A DNA stretch of 64,000 bases from Paucibacter aquatile (GTDB taxonomy: Bacteria; Pseudomonadota; Gammaproteobacteria; Burkholderiales; Burkholderiaceae_C), in contig NZ_POSP01000003.1 in the NCBI RefSeq assembly GCF_002885975.1, positions 992,001 to 1,056,000 of the forward strand, given 5' to 3'. How positions within the stretch are numbered: position 1 is the stretch's first letter; the number at the start of each line of letters is the position of its first letter. Below the pieces are notes generated by a model that searched no databases, was not told the origin of the DNA, and worked only from the letters and a program-made list of their open reading frames with translations. A program made the position numbers and the translations under genes. Shown here piece after piece: positions 51,519 to 59,322 of the stretch.

Positions 51519-52355
51519 ATGACGCTTTACGTCTCCGACCTCGACGGTACCTTGCTCGACCCCCAAGGCCGCCTGGCTGACAGCACCCGCGCCGGACTGA
51601 CCCGCCTGCTGGACCAAGGCCTGCTCTTCACCGTGGCCAGCGCCCGCCATGTCACCTCGATCCGCCACATCCTCGGCGATCTGCCCCTGCGCCTGCCCGT
51701 GATCGGCAGCAACGGCGCCTACCTCAGCGATCTGGCCAGCGCTGAGCATGAGGTGGTCAATGCCATGGAGCCAGCCCTGGCTCAGGCCGTGTTCGCCCTG
51801 ATCCGCCAGCATGGCCTGATGCCCTTCGTCTCCACCCACGGCCCGCTGGGCGACCAGCTGTTTTACCAATCGGTGCACAACGAGGCGCAGCAGGCCTTTG
51901 TCACCGAGCGCCAGCGCAATGCCGACCCGCGCCTGCGCCACAGCCCGCGCCTGCAAGACGAGCTGCGCGACCCGGCCGTGACCTTTGTGGTGGTGGAGCG
52001 CGAGGCGCCGCTGGCGGCGCTGCAGGCGGACATCGACGCACTGTGCGGCGATGCGGTGGAAACCCATCTGGCCGAAGACCTCTACAAACCCGGCTGGCCC
52101 TGGCTGACCGTGCACGACCGACGCGCCACCAAGGACCAGGGCATCCAGCTGCTGGCCCAGCGCTACGGCCTGCAGGAACGAGAGGTGGTGGTCTTTGGCG
52201 ACCATGTCAATGACATCAAGATGCTGCGCGCCGCCCACCGCGGCATTGCCGTGGCCAATGCCATCGAGGCGGTCAAGCAAGAAGCCCACCAGGTGATCGG
52301 CCCGCACCACGAGGATGCGGTGCTGCGCTTCATCGAAGCCGACTGGCGGCGCTGA
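51519..52355 (+). CDS. Cof-type HAD-family phosphatase
   Basis: A 278-residue haloacid-dehalogenase phosphatase of the Cof/YbiV (HAD-IIB) group, which hydrolyses sugar phosphates, flavin phosphates or similar small phosphates. Motif I is VSDLDGTLLD with nucleophile D7 and acid D9, motif II is TVASAR, the lysine is in ATKDQGIQLL and motif IV is VVFGDHVNDIKML. The start lies 17 nt past the phoH terminator. The substrate is unknown. Confidence 0.9.
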   Translation: MTLYVSDLDGTLLDPQGRLADSTRAGLTRLLDQGLLFTVASARHVTSIRHILGDLPLRLPVIGSNGAYLSDLASAEHEVVNAMEPALAQAVFALIRQHGLMPFVSTHGPLGDQLFYQSVHNEAQQAFVTERQRNADPRLRHSPRLQDELRDPAVTFVVVEREAPLAALQADIDALCGDAVETHLAEDLYKPGWPWLTVHDRRATKDQGIQLLAQRYGLQEREVVVFGDHVNDIKMLRAAHRGIAVANAIEAVKQEAHQVIGPHHEDAVLRFIEADWRR

Positions 52356-52376
52356 AGCCCGCCTGCGCGAGTGGCG

Positions 52377-53393
52377 TCAGACCGGGCTGATCTGCAAGCG
52401 GCCACCCTGCCGGCTCAGGCTCAAGGCCAGCAGGCGGGTGACGGCATAGATGGCGTCGAGATTGGGCGTCACGGTCTCGGTGATGCGGGCCAGCTCGACC
52501 ACGGCGCCGAGCAAGGCTTCCAGCTCCAGCGCCCGGCCGGCCTCCACATCCTGCAGCATCGAGGTCTTGTGGGCACCCACGGCCTCGGCGCCGGCGATGC
52601 GCTTGTCCAGCGAGATCTTGAACTGCACGCCCAGCTTCTCGCCCACCTGCTGGGCCTCGCCCATCATGCGCGCGGCCAGTTCGCGGCTGAGCGGGAAGCG
52701 GCAGATGTCTTCCAGCGTGGCATGGCTCAGGGCCGAGATCGGGTTGAAGCTCAGATTGCCCCAGAGCTTGACCCAGAGCTCGGAACGGATGTCCTTGGCC
52801 ACCGGCGCCTTGAAGCCGGCGCGCATCAGCGCGTGTGACAAAGCCTCGATGCGTTCGCTGCGCTGGCCGTCGAGCTCACCCAGGCTGAAGCGATTGCCCT
52901 CCATCAGGCGCACGCGCCCGGGCGCTTCCAGCTGCGCCGCCGGGTAGACGATGCTGCCGATCACCTGGGTCGAGGGCAGCGTGGCGGCGATGGCGCCGCC
53001 CGGGTCCACCGACTCCAGCACGCGGCCCTCATGCGGGCCGGCCAGGCCCTGGAAATACCACCAGGGCAGGCCGTTGATCATGCTGACGATCAAGGTCTTC
53101 GGGCCGATCAGGGCCGGCAGCTCGGGCAGCAGATCGACCAGCTGATGCGCCTTGACGGTCAGCAGCACGACATCCTGCACACCGGCTTCGGCCATGCGCT
53201 GCACCGCGCGCAGGTTCGGGCCGGCCGGCTGCGCCAGCTCGCGACCGTCTTCCTCGATCAGGGTGAAGCCCTGGGTCTGGATCGCAGCCAGGTTCTTGTT
53301 GCGGGCGATGAAGCAGACCTGCTCACCGGCCGCGGCCAGGCGCACCCCGAGCAGGCCGCCGATGGCGCCTGCACCCACGATGGCGAACTTCAT
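52377..53393 (-). CDS. panE: 2-dehydropantoate 2-reductase-like oxidoreductase
   Basis: A 338-residue NADPH-dependent reductase of the ketopantoate reductase family. The Rossmann motif is FAIVGAGAIGGLLG, TVKAHQ is the conserved Lys region, and the C-terminal domain has WGNLSFNPISAL and HKTSMLQDVEAGRALELEALLG with the catalytic Lys and Asp/Glu residues. It lies 19 nt after tctA, in an operon with a transporter and a CoA ligase. This context allows either pantothenate synthesis or reduction of a related 2-keto acid. Confidence 0.88.
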   Translation of the reverse strand: MKFAIVGAGAIGGLLGVRLAAAGEQVCFIARNKNLAAIQTQGFTLIEEDGRELAQPAGPNLRAVQRMAEAGVQDVVLLTVKAHQLVDLLPELPALIGPKTLIVSMINGLPWWYFQGLAGPHEGRVLESVDPGGAIAATLPSTQVIGSIVYPAAQLEAPGRVRLMEGNRFSLGELDGQRSERIEALSHALMRAGFKAPVAKDIRSELWVKLWGNLSFNPISALSHATLEDICRFPLSRELAARMMGEAQQVGEKLGVQFKISLDKRIAGAEAVGAHKTSMLQDVEAGRALELEALLGAVVELARITETVTPNLDAIYAVTRLLALSLSRQGGRLQISPV

Positions 53394-53412
53394 GCGCCCG
53401 TCCTCATTCCAC

Positions 53413-54939
53413 TCATACGGCCTTCACCTCTTGTTGTGCATCTGCCGCCGGACCGCGGGCCCAGCGCTTGGCCACATCCAGCAGCGGCCAGAGCAGCATC
53501 AGCAAGGCCAGGCCCGTGATGCCACCGACCAAGCCATTGGACCAAAAAATGCTGAGCTCGCCCTGCGAGAGCAGCATAGACTGGCGGAAGTTGGCCTCAG
53601 CCTTGTCGCCCAGCACCAAGGCCAGCACCAGAGGCGCCATGGGAATCTTGATCTTCTTGAACAAATAACCGAGCACGCCGAAGCCCAACATCAGGTAGAC
53701 ATCGAACATGGAGCTGTGCACCGTGTAGGCACCCACCGCGCAGGTGACGATGATGATGGGCGCAATGATGGCGAAGGGCACGCGCAGGATGGCGGCCCAG
53801 AATGGCACCGTCGTCAACACCACGATCAGACCGACGATGTTGGCCAGGTACATGCTGGCAATCAAGCCCCAGACGAAATCCTTGTGTTCGGTGAACAGCA
53901 TGGGCCCGGGCTGCAGGCCCCAGATCACCAGACCGCCGAGCAGCACGGCGGCCGTGGGCGAGCCCGGAATGCCAAGCGTCAACATGGGCAGCAGGGCCGA
54001 GGTGCCGGCCGCATGGGCGGCCGTCTCGGGCGCCACCACACCGGCCAACTCGCCCTTGCCAAAGTCCTCGGGGTTCTTGGCCATGCGACGCGCCACGCCA
54101 TAACTCATGAATGAAGCAGGTGTGGCGCCGCCGGGCGTGATGCCCATCCAGCAACCAATGGCCATGGAACGCAGAAAGGTCTTCCAGTGGCGCAACAGCT
54201 GCACCCAGGTCTGCCAGACCACGCGCGGGCTGATGCGGGCGCTCTGGCCCTTGAAGGCCAGGCCCTCTTCCATGGTCAACAGGATCTCGCCGATGCCAAA
54301 GAGGCCGATCACCGCGATCAGGAAATCAAAGCCCTTGAGCAGATCGGTGAAGCCATAGGTCATGCGCAGCTGACCGGTCATGTCGTCCATGCCCACGGCG
54401 GCCAGGGCAAAGCCCAGCAGCATGGCGATCAGGGTCTTGACCGGCGCTTCCTGGCTCATGCCGACAAAGCTGCAGAAGGTCAACAGCTGCACCGCAAACA
54501 ACTCGGCCGGGCCGAAGCGCAGGGCAAAACGGGCCAGCAGCGGCGCAAGAAAGGTGATCAAAAGTGTGGCGAACACAGCACCCACAAAGGACGAGGTGAA
54601 GGCCGCCGTCAGCGCCTGCGCCGCCTGGCCGCGCTGGGCCATGGGGTAGCCATCAAAGGTGGTGGCCACCGACCAGGGTTCACCGGGGATGTTGAAGAGG
54701 ATGGACGTGATGGCCCCGCCGAACAAAGCGCCCCAGTAGATGCAGGACAGCATGATGATGCCGGTGGTGGGGTCCATGGCGAAGGTCAGCGGCAGCAGGA
54801 TGGCCACACCATTGGCGCCGCCCAAACCCGGCAGCACGCCAATCAAGACCCCCAGCAGGATGCCCACCAACATATAGCCCAGATTGGGCAGGGTGGCGGC
54901 GACCGAAAAGCCGTGCAGCAGATTGGAAAAATCATCCAT
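53413..54939 (-). CDS. tctA: Tripartite tricarboxylate transporter large membrane subunit TctA
   Basis: A 508-residue inner-membrane protein with about 12 helices. The family blocks GVLPGLGGANGVAILLPLTF near residue 40 and GITPGGATPASFMSYGVA near 260 are intact, followed by LGIPGSPTAAVLLGGL. It transports carboxylates with ion symport once TctC delivers them. The start is one base after the tctB stop (TGAgATG). Confidence 0.95.
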   Translation of the reverse strand: MDDFSNLLHGFSVAATLPNLGYMLVGILLGVLIGVLPGLGGANGVAILLPLTFAMDPTTGIIMLSCIYWGALFGGAITSILFNIPGEPWSVATTFDGYPMAQRGQAAQALTAAFTSSFVGAVFATLLITFLAPLLARFALRFGPAELFAVQLLTFCSFVGMSQEAPVKTLIAMLLGFALAAVGMDDMTGQLRMTYGFTDLLKGFDFLIAVIGLFGIGEILLTMEEGLAFKGQSARISPRVVWQTWVQLLRHWKTFLRSMAIGCWMGITPGGATPASFMSYGVARRMAKNPEDFGKGELAGVVAPETAAHAAGTSALLPMLTLGIPGSPTAAVLLGGLVIWGLQPGPMLFTEHKDFVWGLIASMYLANIVGLIVVLTTVPFWAAILRVPFAIIAPIIIVTCAVGAYTVHSSMFDVYLMLGFGVLGYLFKKIKIPMAPLVLALVLGDKAEANFRQSMLLSQGELSIFWSNGLVGGITGLALLMLLWPLLDVAKRWARGPAADAQQEVKAV

Positions 54940-54940
54940 C

Positions 54941-55495
54941 TCAGAAGCCCAGCCAGTGTTCGATCGGGCCCTTGGGCAAAGGCTGTGTGAAGGCGCGTTC
55001 AAACAGAAGGAACAAGCTGACGCTCACCGCCAGCGGCAACCCCACGAGCCAGGGCCAGCGATAGCCGCCGTTGCGCCACATGAACCAAGCTACCAGCAAG
55101 CAGGCCGCCAGATAGATGCCCAGCCAGGGGATGGCGGCAACAAACACGGTGGTTGGCAGCAGCACCGCCGCCACATCGCGCAACTGCGCACCTTCCGCAA
55201 ACACGCGGCTGCGCAAGCGCGGCCAACGCAGGAGTTGCTGGAGCAAGAGCCAGGCCGAACAGGCCGCCAGCGCCAGGCCGATGCGAAACGGGAAATAGCC
55301 GGAGCGCGGCCCGTCATCGGCCCAGCCAATGCCCAGGCGCAGGCTGTCCTTGATCACCAGGCCAGCCACGACGAGCAGGAACAGGGCCACGCCCAGTTCC
55401 ACCCAGCGCAGCTGCCAAGCACCCGGCCCAGCGCTTGCAGACAGGTTGTCTCCACGCTCCGCCGATTCAGTCTGCATGTTTTGTTCTTCGCTCAT
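54941..55495 (-). CDS. tctB: Tripartite tricarboxylate transporter small membrane subunit TctB
   Basis: A 184-residue membrane protein with four helices (about residues 30-48, 70-85, 108-128 and 145-165), the size and layout of TctB. The cytoplasmic N-terminus is polar. ATG 55495 has GGGAGG 7 nt upstream. The gene lies 33 nt after tctC and abuts tctA. Confidence 0.88.
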   Translation of the reverse strand: MSEEQNMQTESAERGDNLSASAGPGAWQLRWVELGVALFLLVVAGLVIKDSLRLGIGWADDGPRSGYFPFRIGLALAACSAWLLLQQLLRWPRLRSRVFAEGAQLRDVAAVLLPTTVFVAAIPWLGIYLAACLLVAWFMWRNGGYRWPWLVGLPLAVSVSLFLLFERAFTQPLPKGPIEHWLGF

Positions 55496-55528
55496 CACCC
55501 CGCCTCCCAGCCGAGATGAGCCCCTGGC

Positions 55529-56545
55529 TTACTGCGCCATGAAGCCCGCTTCCTTCATCAGCACACGGTGTTGCTGCTCGTTCTTGCCCAGCCAATCGAT
55601 GAACTCGGCGCCCTGCAGCGCGGTTTGCCGGAACGCACCCTTGGCCATGAAGTCCTTCCACTCGGGCAAGGCGCGCAATTTGTTGAACAGCTCTTGGTAG
55701 AACGCCGTTTGCTCGGCACTGACACCCGGCGGCATGAAGATGCCGCGCAGCATCAGATAGCTGACCGGGATGCCTTGCGATGCACAGGTGGGCAAATCGG
55801 CCCAGGCCTGGCTTGCAGTGACCTTGGCCGGGTAAGGCATGCGCTGCTCATCGAACACACACAGCGGCCGCAGCTTGCCGGCGCGCCAGTGCGACTCGGC
55901 CTCGATCGGGTTGTTGACGGTGGAGTCCACATGCTTGCCCACCAGCTGCACCGCCACATCACCGCCACCCTTGTAGGGGATGTAGATCATCTTCTTGCCG
56001 GTGGCCTTCTCCAGCATCACGGTGATGATCTGGTCCTCCTGCTTGGAGCCCGTGCCGCCCATTTTGAAGCTGTTGGGGTTCTGACCCTTCAGCACATTGA
56101 AGTAGTCCTTGGCCGTCTTGAAAGGCGCCTCTTCGTTGACCCAGAGCACAAATTGATCCAATGCCAGCATGCTGACCGGCGTCAGGTCTCGCCAGTTGAA
56201 AGGCACACCGGTGGCCATGGGCGTGGTGAAGAGGTTGGACAAGGTAATGACCAATTTGTGCGGATTGCCCTTGTCGCCCTTGACATCGAGGAAGCCTTCG
56301 GCGCCGGCACCACCCGCCTTGTTCACCACCACCATCGGCTGCGGGCTGAGCTGGTGCTTGGACACCATGCCCTGGACGAAACGAGCCATCTGATCGGCAC
56401 CGCCGCCTGTGCCCGCAGGCACGATGAACTCGATCGGCTTGGTCGGCACCCAGCCGGCGGCCTGGGCCTGCACGGCCGCCAGGCCCAGCAGGGCCGCAGC
56501 CCACCAGGTCTTGCTGTTCTTCTTGTGGATCGCACGCACTCCCAT
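55529..56545 (-). CDS. tctC: Tripartite tricarboxylate transporter substrate-binding protein (BUG family)
   Basis: A 338-residue periplasmic carboxylate-binding protein of the BUG/TctC family. A signal peptide ends at AVQAQAA; mature blocks are KPIEFIVPAGTGGGADQMARF, VVVNKAGGAGAEGFLDV, and DQFVLWVNEEAPF. BUG proteins bind dicarboxylates and aromatic acids. Here the neighbour is a CoA ligase of the oxalate type, so a small dicarboxylate is the favoured ligand. Start MGVRAIHKK follows GGGAGAG. Confidence 0.93.
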   Translation of the reverse strand: MGVRAIHKKNSKTWWAAALLGLAAVQAQAAGWVPTKPIEFIVPAGTGGGADQMARFVQGMVSKHQLSPQPMVVVNKAGGAGAEGFLDVKGDKGNPHKLVITLSNLFTTPMATGVPFNWRDLTPVSMLALDQFVLWVNEEAPFKTAKDYFNVLKGQNPNSFKMGGTGSKQEDQIITVMLEKATGKKMIYIPYKGGGDVAVQLVGKHVDSTVNNPIEAESHWRAGKLRPLCVFDEQRMPYPAKVTASQAWADLPTCASQGIPVSYLMLRGIFMPPGVSAEQTAFYQELFNKLRALPEWKDFMAKGAFRQTALQGAEFIDWLGKNEQQHRVLMKEAGFMAQ

Positions 56546-56600
56546 GAAACGCTCTCCCTTTATTGCACTGTTGGCAGTCAATCGATGAAACGGCAAAAAC

Positions 56601-58136
56601 TCAGCCCAGGCCCAACTTCTGCGCCAGACCGATGCGCTGCAGCTTGCCCGTCGCCCCCTTGGGGATCTCGTCCATGAACAAGATCTTGCGCGGCACCTTG
56701 AAGTCCGCCAGGCGCAGGGCCACAAAGTCCTGCAGCTCGCGCTCGCTGGCGGCCTGCCCCTCGCGCAACACCACCACAGCCGCGACCTCTTCACCGAGCT
56801 TGGCATGCGGCATGCCGAAGCACACCACCTGGGCCACGGCCGCGTGGTCCATCAGCACCTCGTCCACTTCGCGTGGGCTGATCTTCTCGCCGCCACGGTT
56901 GATGATTTCCTTGAGCCGGCCGGTGATGGACACATAGCCCTCTGCATCCATCACGCCCTGGTCGCCGGTGCGGAACCAGCCCTGGCTGAAAGCCTCGGCA
57001 TTGGCGCTCGGGTTGCTCTCATAACCCGCCGTCACATTGGCACCGCGGATGACGATTTCGCCGGTCTCGCCAGCCGCCAGCAGCGCGCCTCCGGCGCCCA
57101 TGATGGCCACCTCGGGTCCTGCTGCCAGGCCCACCGTTCCGGGCTTGCGCACGGCCGGCGGCAGCGGGTTGCTGCACATCTGATGGGTGGCCTCGGTCAT
57201 GCCGTAGGCCTCAATCAGCGGTGCGCCAAACACCTGCTCCAGCTCGGCAATCACCTGCGGCGGCATGGACGACGAAGACGAGCGCATGAAGCGCAGCGGG
57301 TGACGGGCAATCACCTCCTGGTTCTTGCTCGCGCGGCTCAGAATGGCCTGATGCATGGTGGGCACTGCCGTGTACCAGCTCGGTGCGGCCTCGTCCATCC
57401 AGCCGAAGAACTTCAGCGCATTGAAACCCGGCGTGCAGAACACCTGGGACCCCGCCGACAGCGGCGCCAGCACCCCGGCAATCAGGCCGTGGATGTGGAA
57501 CAGCGGCATGATATTCAGGCCGCAGTCACTGGGCTGGAACTGCAGGCTCTGGCGGATGTTGCGGGCCGAGGCACAGAGATTGCGCTGCGACAGCGGCACG
57601 ATCTTGGGCCGCGAGGTCGTGCCCGAGGTGTGCAGAACCATGGAGACATCGTCGGGCTGGGCATAGCCAGCCTGCGCTGCCGGGCCCTCGGTGCGGGCGC
57701 CGCCCTCGGTCTCGTGAAGCGTGAAGCTGCCGGCCGGCGCGCCGTCCTCAACCACCAGCTCCAGAATGCGAACGCCCAATTTCAGCGCCACCGCCACGGC
57801 GGGTGAGGCGCTGCCGCGCTCCACGATCAGGGCCTTGGCCTGCAGATCGCCCAAGTAGAACTCGAACTCCTCGGCGCGGTAGGCCGGGTTCAGCGGCGCA
57901 CTGGCCACGCCGCAGGCGCAGGCCAGAAAACAAGCGGCCATTTCGGGGCCGTTGTTCAGAACCAGCGCAACCCGGTCATTGCGGCCGATGCCCAAGTGAT
58001 TGAGACGGGACACCGTATCGGCCGCCAGCTGGCGCAATGCGCCATGACTCAAGGTCGGCCGCCCCGGGGCTCGCAGGGCCGGGGTGTCGGGCTGCGATTG
58101 CTGCGACAACATCTCAAACAGGGAGTCTTGGCTCAT
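56601..58136 (-). CDS. AMP-dependent acyl-CoA ligase, oxalate-CoA-ligase (Pcs60/AAE3)-like
   Basis: A 511-residue adenylate-forming CoA ligase that strongly resembles plant AAE3 and yeast Pcs60 oxalyl-CoA synthetases: LHTSGTTSRPKIVPLSQRN, PLFHIHGLIAG, WYTAVPTMHQAIL, EAYGMTEATHQMCSNPLP and GRLKEIINRGGEKISP, with the catalytic Lys in PKGATGKLQR. The substrate (oxalate, malonate or another small acid) is inferred. It is the first gene of a tctC-tctB-tctA-panE unit. No formyl-CoA transferase or oxalyl-CoA decarboxylase gene is adjacent. Confidence 0.85.
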   Translation of the reverse strand: MSQDSLFEMLSQQSQPDTPALRAPGRPTLSHGALRQLAADTVSRLNHLGIGRNDRVALVLNNGPEMAACFLACACGVASAPLNPAYRAEEFEFYLGDLQAKALIVERGSASPAVAVALKLGVRILELVVEDGAPAGSFTLHETEGGARTEGPAAQAGYAQPDDVSMVLHTSGTTSRPKIVPLSQRNLCASARNIRQSLQFQPSDCGLNIMPLFHIHGLIAGVLAPLSAGSQVFCTPGFNALKFFGWMDEAAPSWYTAVPTMHQAILSRASKNQEVIARHPLRFMRSSSSSMPPQVIAELEQVFGAPLIEAYGMTEATHQMCSNPLPPAVRKPGTVGLAAGPEVAIMGAGGALLAAGETGEIVIRGANVTAGYESNPSANAEAFSQGWFRTGDQGVMDAEGYVSITGRLKEIINRGGEKISPREVDEVLMDHAAVAQVVCFGMPHAKLGEEVAAVVVLREGQAASERELQDFVALRLADFKVPRKILFMDEIPKGATGKLQRIGLAQKLGLG

Positions 58137-58199
58137 CGTTGCATCTCGTTCAGATTCAGGAGCAGGCCGATTCGGGGCGCAGTGTCGCAGCGAAAGATG

Positions 58200-59021
58200 T
58201 CATTTCACATCCAGCCAAACACCAAGTTTCAGCAGCGCCGCCTGGTCGTAGGCCTCGAAGCCCTTCCACTTGGTGGGCTCCAGCTTCTTGCGCCCGTCCT
58301 CGCTGCTGTCCAGGGCAAGAAAGTAGGCGCGAACCTTCTCGACCTGTTCCGAGCTGAGCTGCGGGCTGGCGATGATGTGCTTGATGGGCACCGCCTTGGA
58401 CGCCGCCAATACCTTGCCGCCCTTGTCCTGCCAGTCCTTGACCAGGGCGTTGGAGGCGGTGGCGCCCGCATGGGTCAGGCGGTTCTCCACGAAGAAGGGC
58501 ACGGCGTCCTGGTAACGGGTGTAAGTGATCTCCATCTGCTTGGGCACCACGCCGTTGTCGCGCAAGGTGGCGCGCACCATCATGGAGGTGATGGAATCTT
58601 CATCAGGCGCACCCAGGCGCTGCCCCCTGAGTTCGGCCAGCGATTTGAGCGTGCTGTCCGCGCGCACCAGAAAACTGGCCTTGTAGCCGGTGAAGCCCTT
58701 GGTCACGGCCAGCAAGCTGTAGCCCTGATCGCGGATGGCGGCAATGGAGATATGCGCCGGGTGCACCAGGGCCAGCTCCCAGCGCTTGTCAGCCAGGCCC
58801 TGGCGCAAGGTCGGGTAGTCGCCGATGGGCTCGATGGTGACCGGTTGGCGCAGCAGCTTGCTGAGGTCGGCGGCAATGCCCTCGTAACGCGTGCGGATCT
58901 CACTCAAGGGCACGCGATAGCTGACCCCTTCATTGACCGCAAAGCTCAAGGCCTGAGCGGCCAAGGCGGGCGCGCACAGCATGGAGGTCAAAAGGATGGC
59001 GCGAAGCTTGGGGTACTTCAA
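58200..59021 (-). CDS. PhnD/SsuA-type periplasmic binding protein, without transporter genes
   Basis: A 273-residue phosphate/phosphonate-like periplasmic binding protein. A signal peptide (LRAILLTSMLCAPALAAQA) precedes LSFAVNEGVSYRVP, the family ALVHPAHISIAAIRDQGY and ITSMMVRATLRDNGV. TTG at 59021 is chosen as start because GGGAG lies 8 nt upstream; no ATG fits. Permease and ATPase genes are lacking, so it may serve a distant transporter or act in sensing. It lies 63 nt upstream of the CoA ligase start, in the same direction. Confidence 0.82.
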   Translation of the reverse strand: MKYPKLRAILLTSMLCAPALAAQALSFAVNEGVSYRVPLSEIRTRYEGIAADLSKLLRQPVTIEPIGDYPTLRQGLADKRWELALVHPAHISIAAIRDQGYSLLAVTKGFTGYKASFLVRADSTLKSLAELRGQRLGAPDEDSITSMMVRATLRDNGVVPKQMEITYTRYQDAVPFFVENRLTHAGATASNALVKDWQDKGGKVLAASKAVPIKHIIASPQLSSEQVEKVRAYFLALDSSEDGRKKLEPTKWKGFEAYDQAALLKLGVWLDVK

Positions 59022-59232
59022 GGCAAGAACTCCCGTGGACTGGTGAAGGAACTGTGGGGCATGCAGCAGAGCTTCTGCTGCGAGCTCGGTTGCAACATGG
59101 CCGGGAATGGCCGGGGATGGCCTCTGACCGGAGCTCGCCAACTGACGCGGGTCCCACTGACATGGATCGCCGGCATTGTGCGTGCCGGCCAGACCGTTCG
59201 GCGTAACAATTATCCTGAGCTGCAAGCAAATG
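59022..59232 (-). other. Leader region of the PhnD-type gene
   Basis: No gene was found. It holds a hairpin GCAGCAGA-GCT-TCTGCTGC (59063-59081) about 40 nt before the TTG start and, further out, a GATAAT hexamer (59214-59209, minus strand) that could be a -10 box. Confidence 0.4.
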
Positions 59233-59267
59233 AAAAAGCCCGTAACTCCGTGCAGGAGTTGCGGGCT
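59233..59267 (-). terminator. Terminator of the M3 peptidase gene
   Basis: On the minus strand AGCCCG-C-AACTCC pairs with GGAGTT-A-CGGGCT around a 5-nt loop and runs into TTTTT. It is 56 nt past the peptidase stop. Confidence 0.88.
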
Positions 59268-59322
59268 CGAAACAGAAGCCAACGCCAGGAGCGGCGGCGG
59301 CGACGGTCAAGATTGGCGAGGA

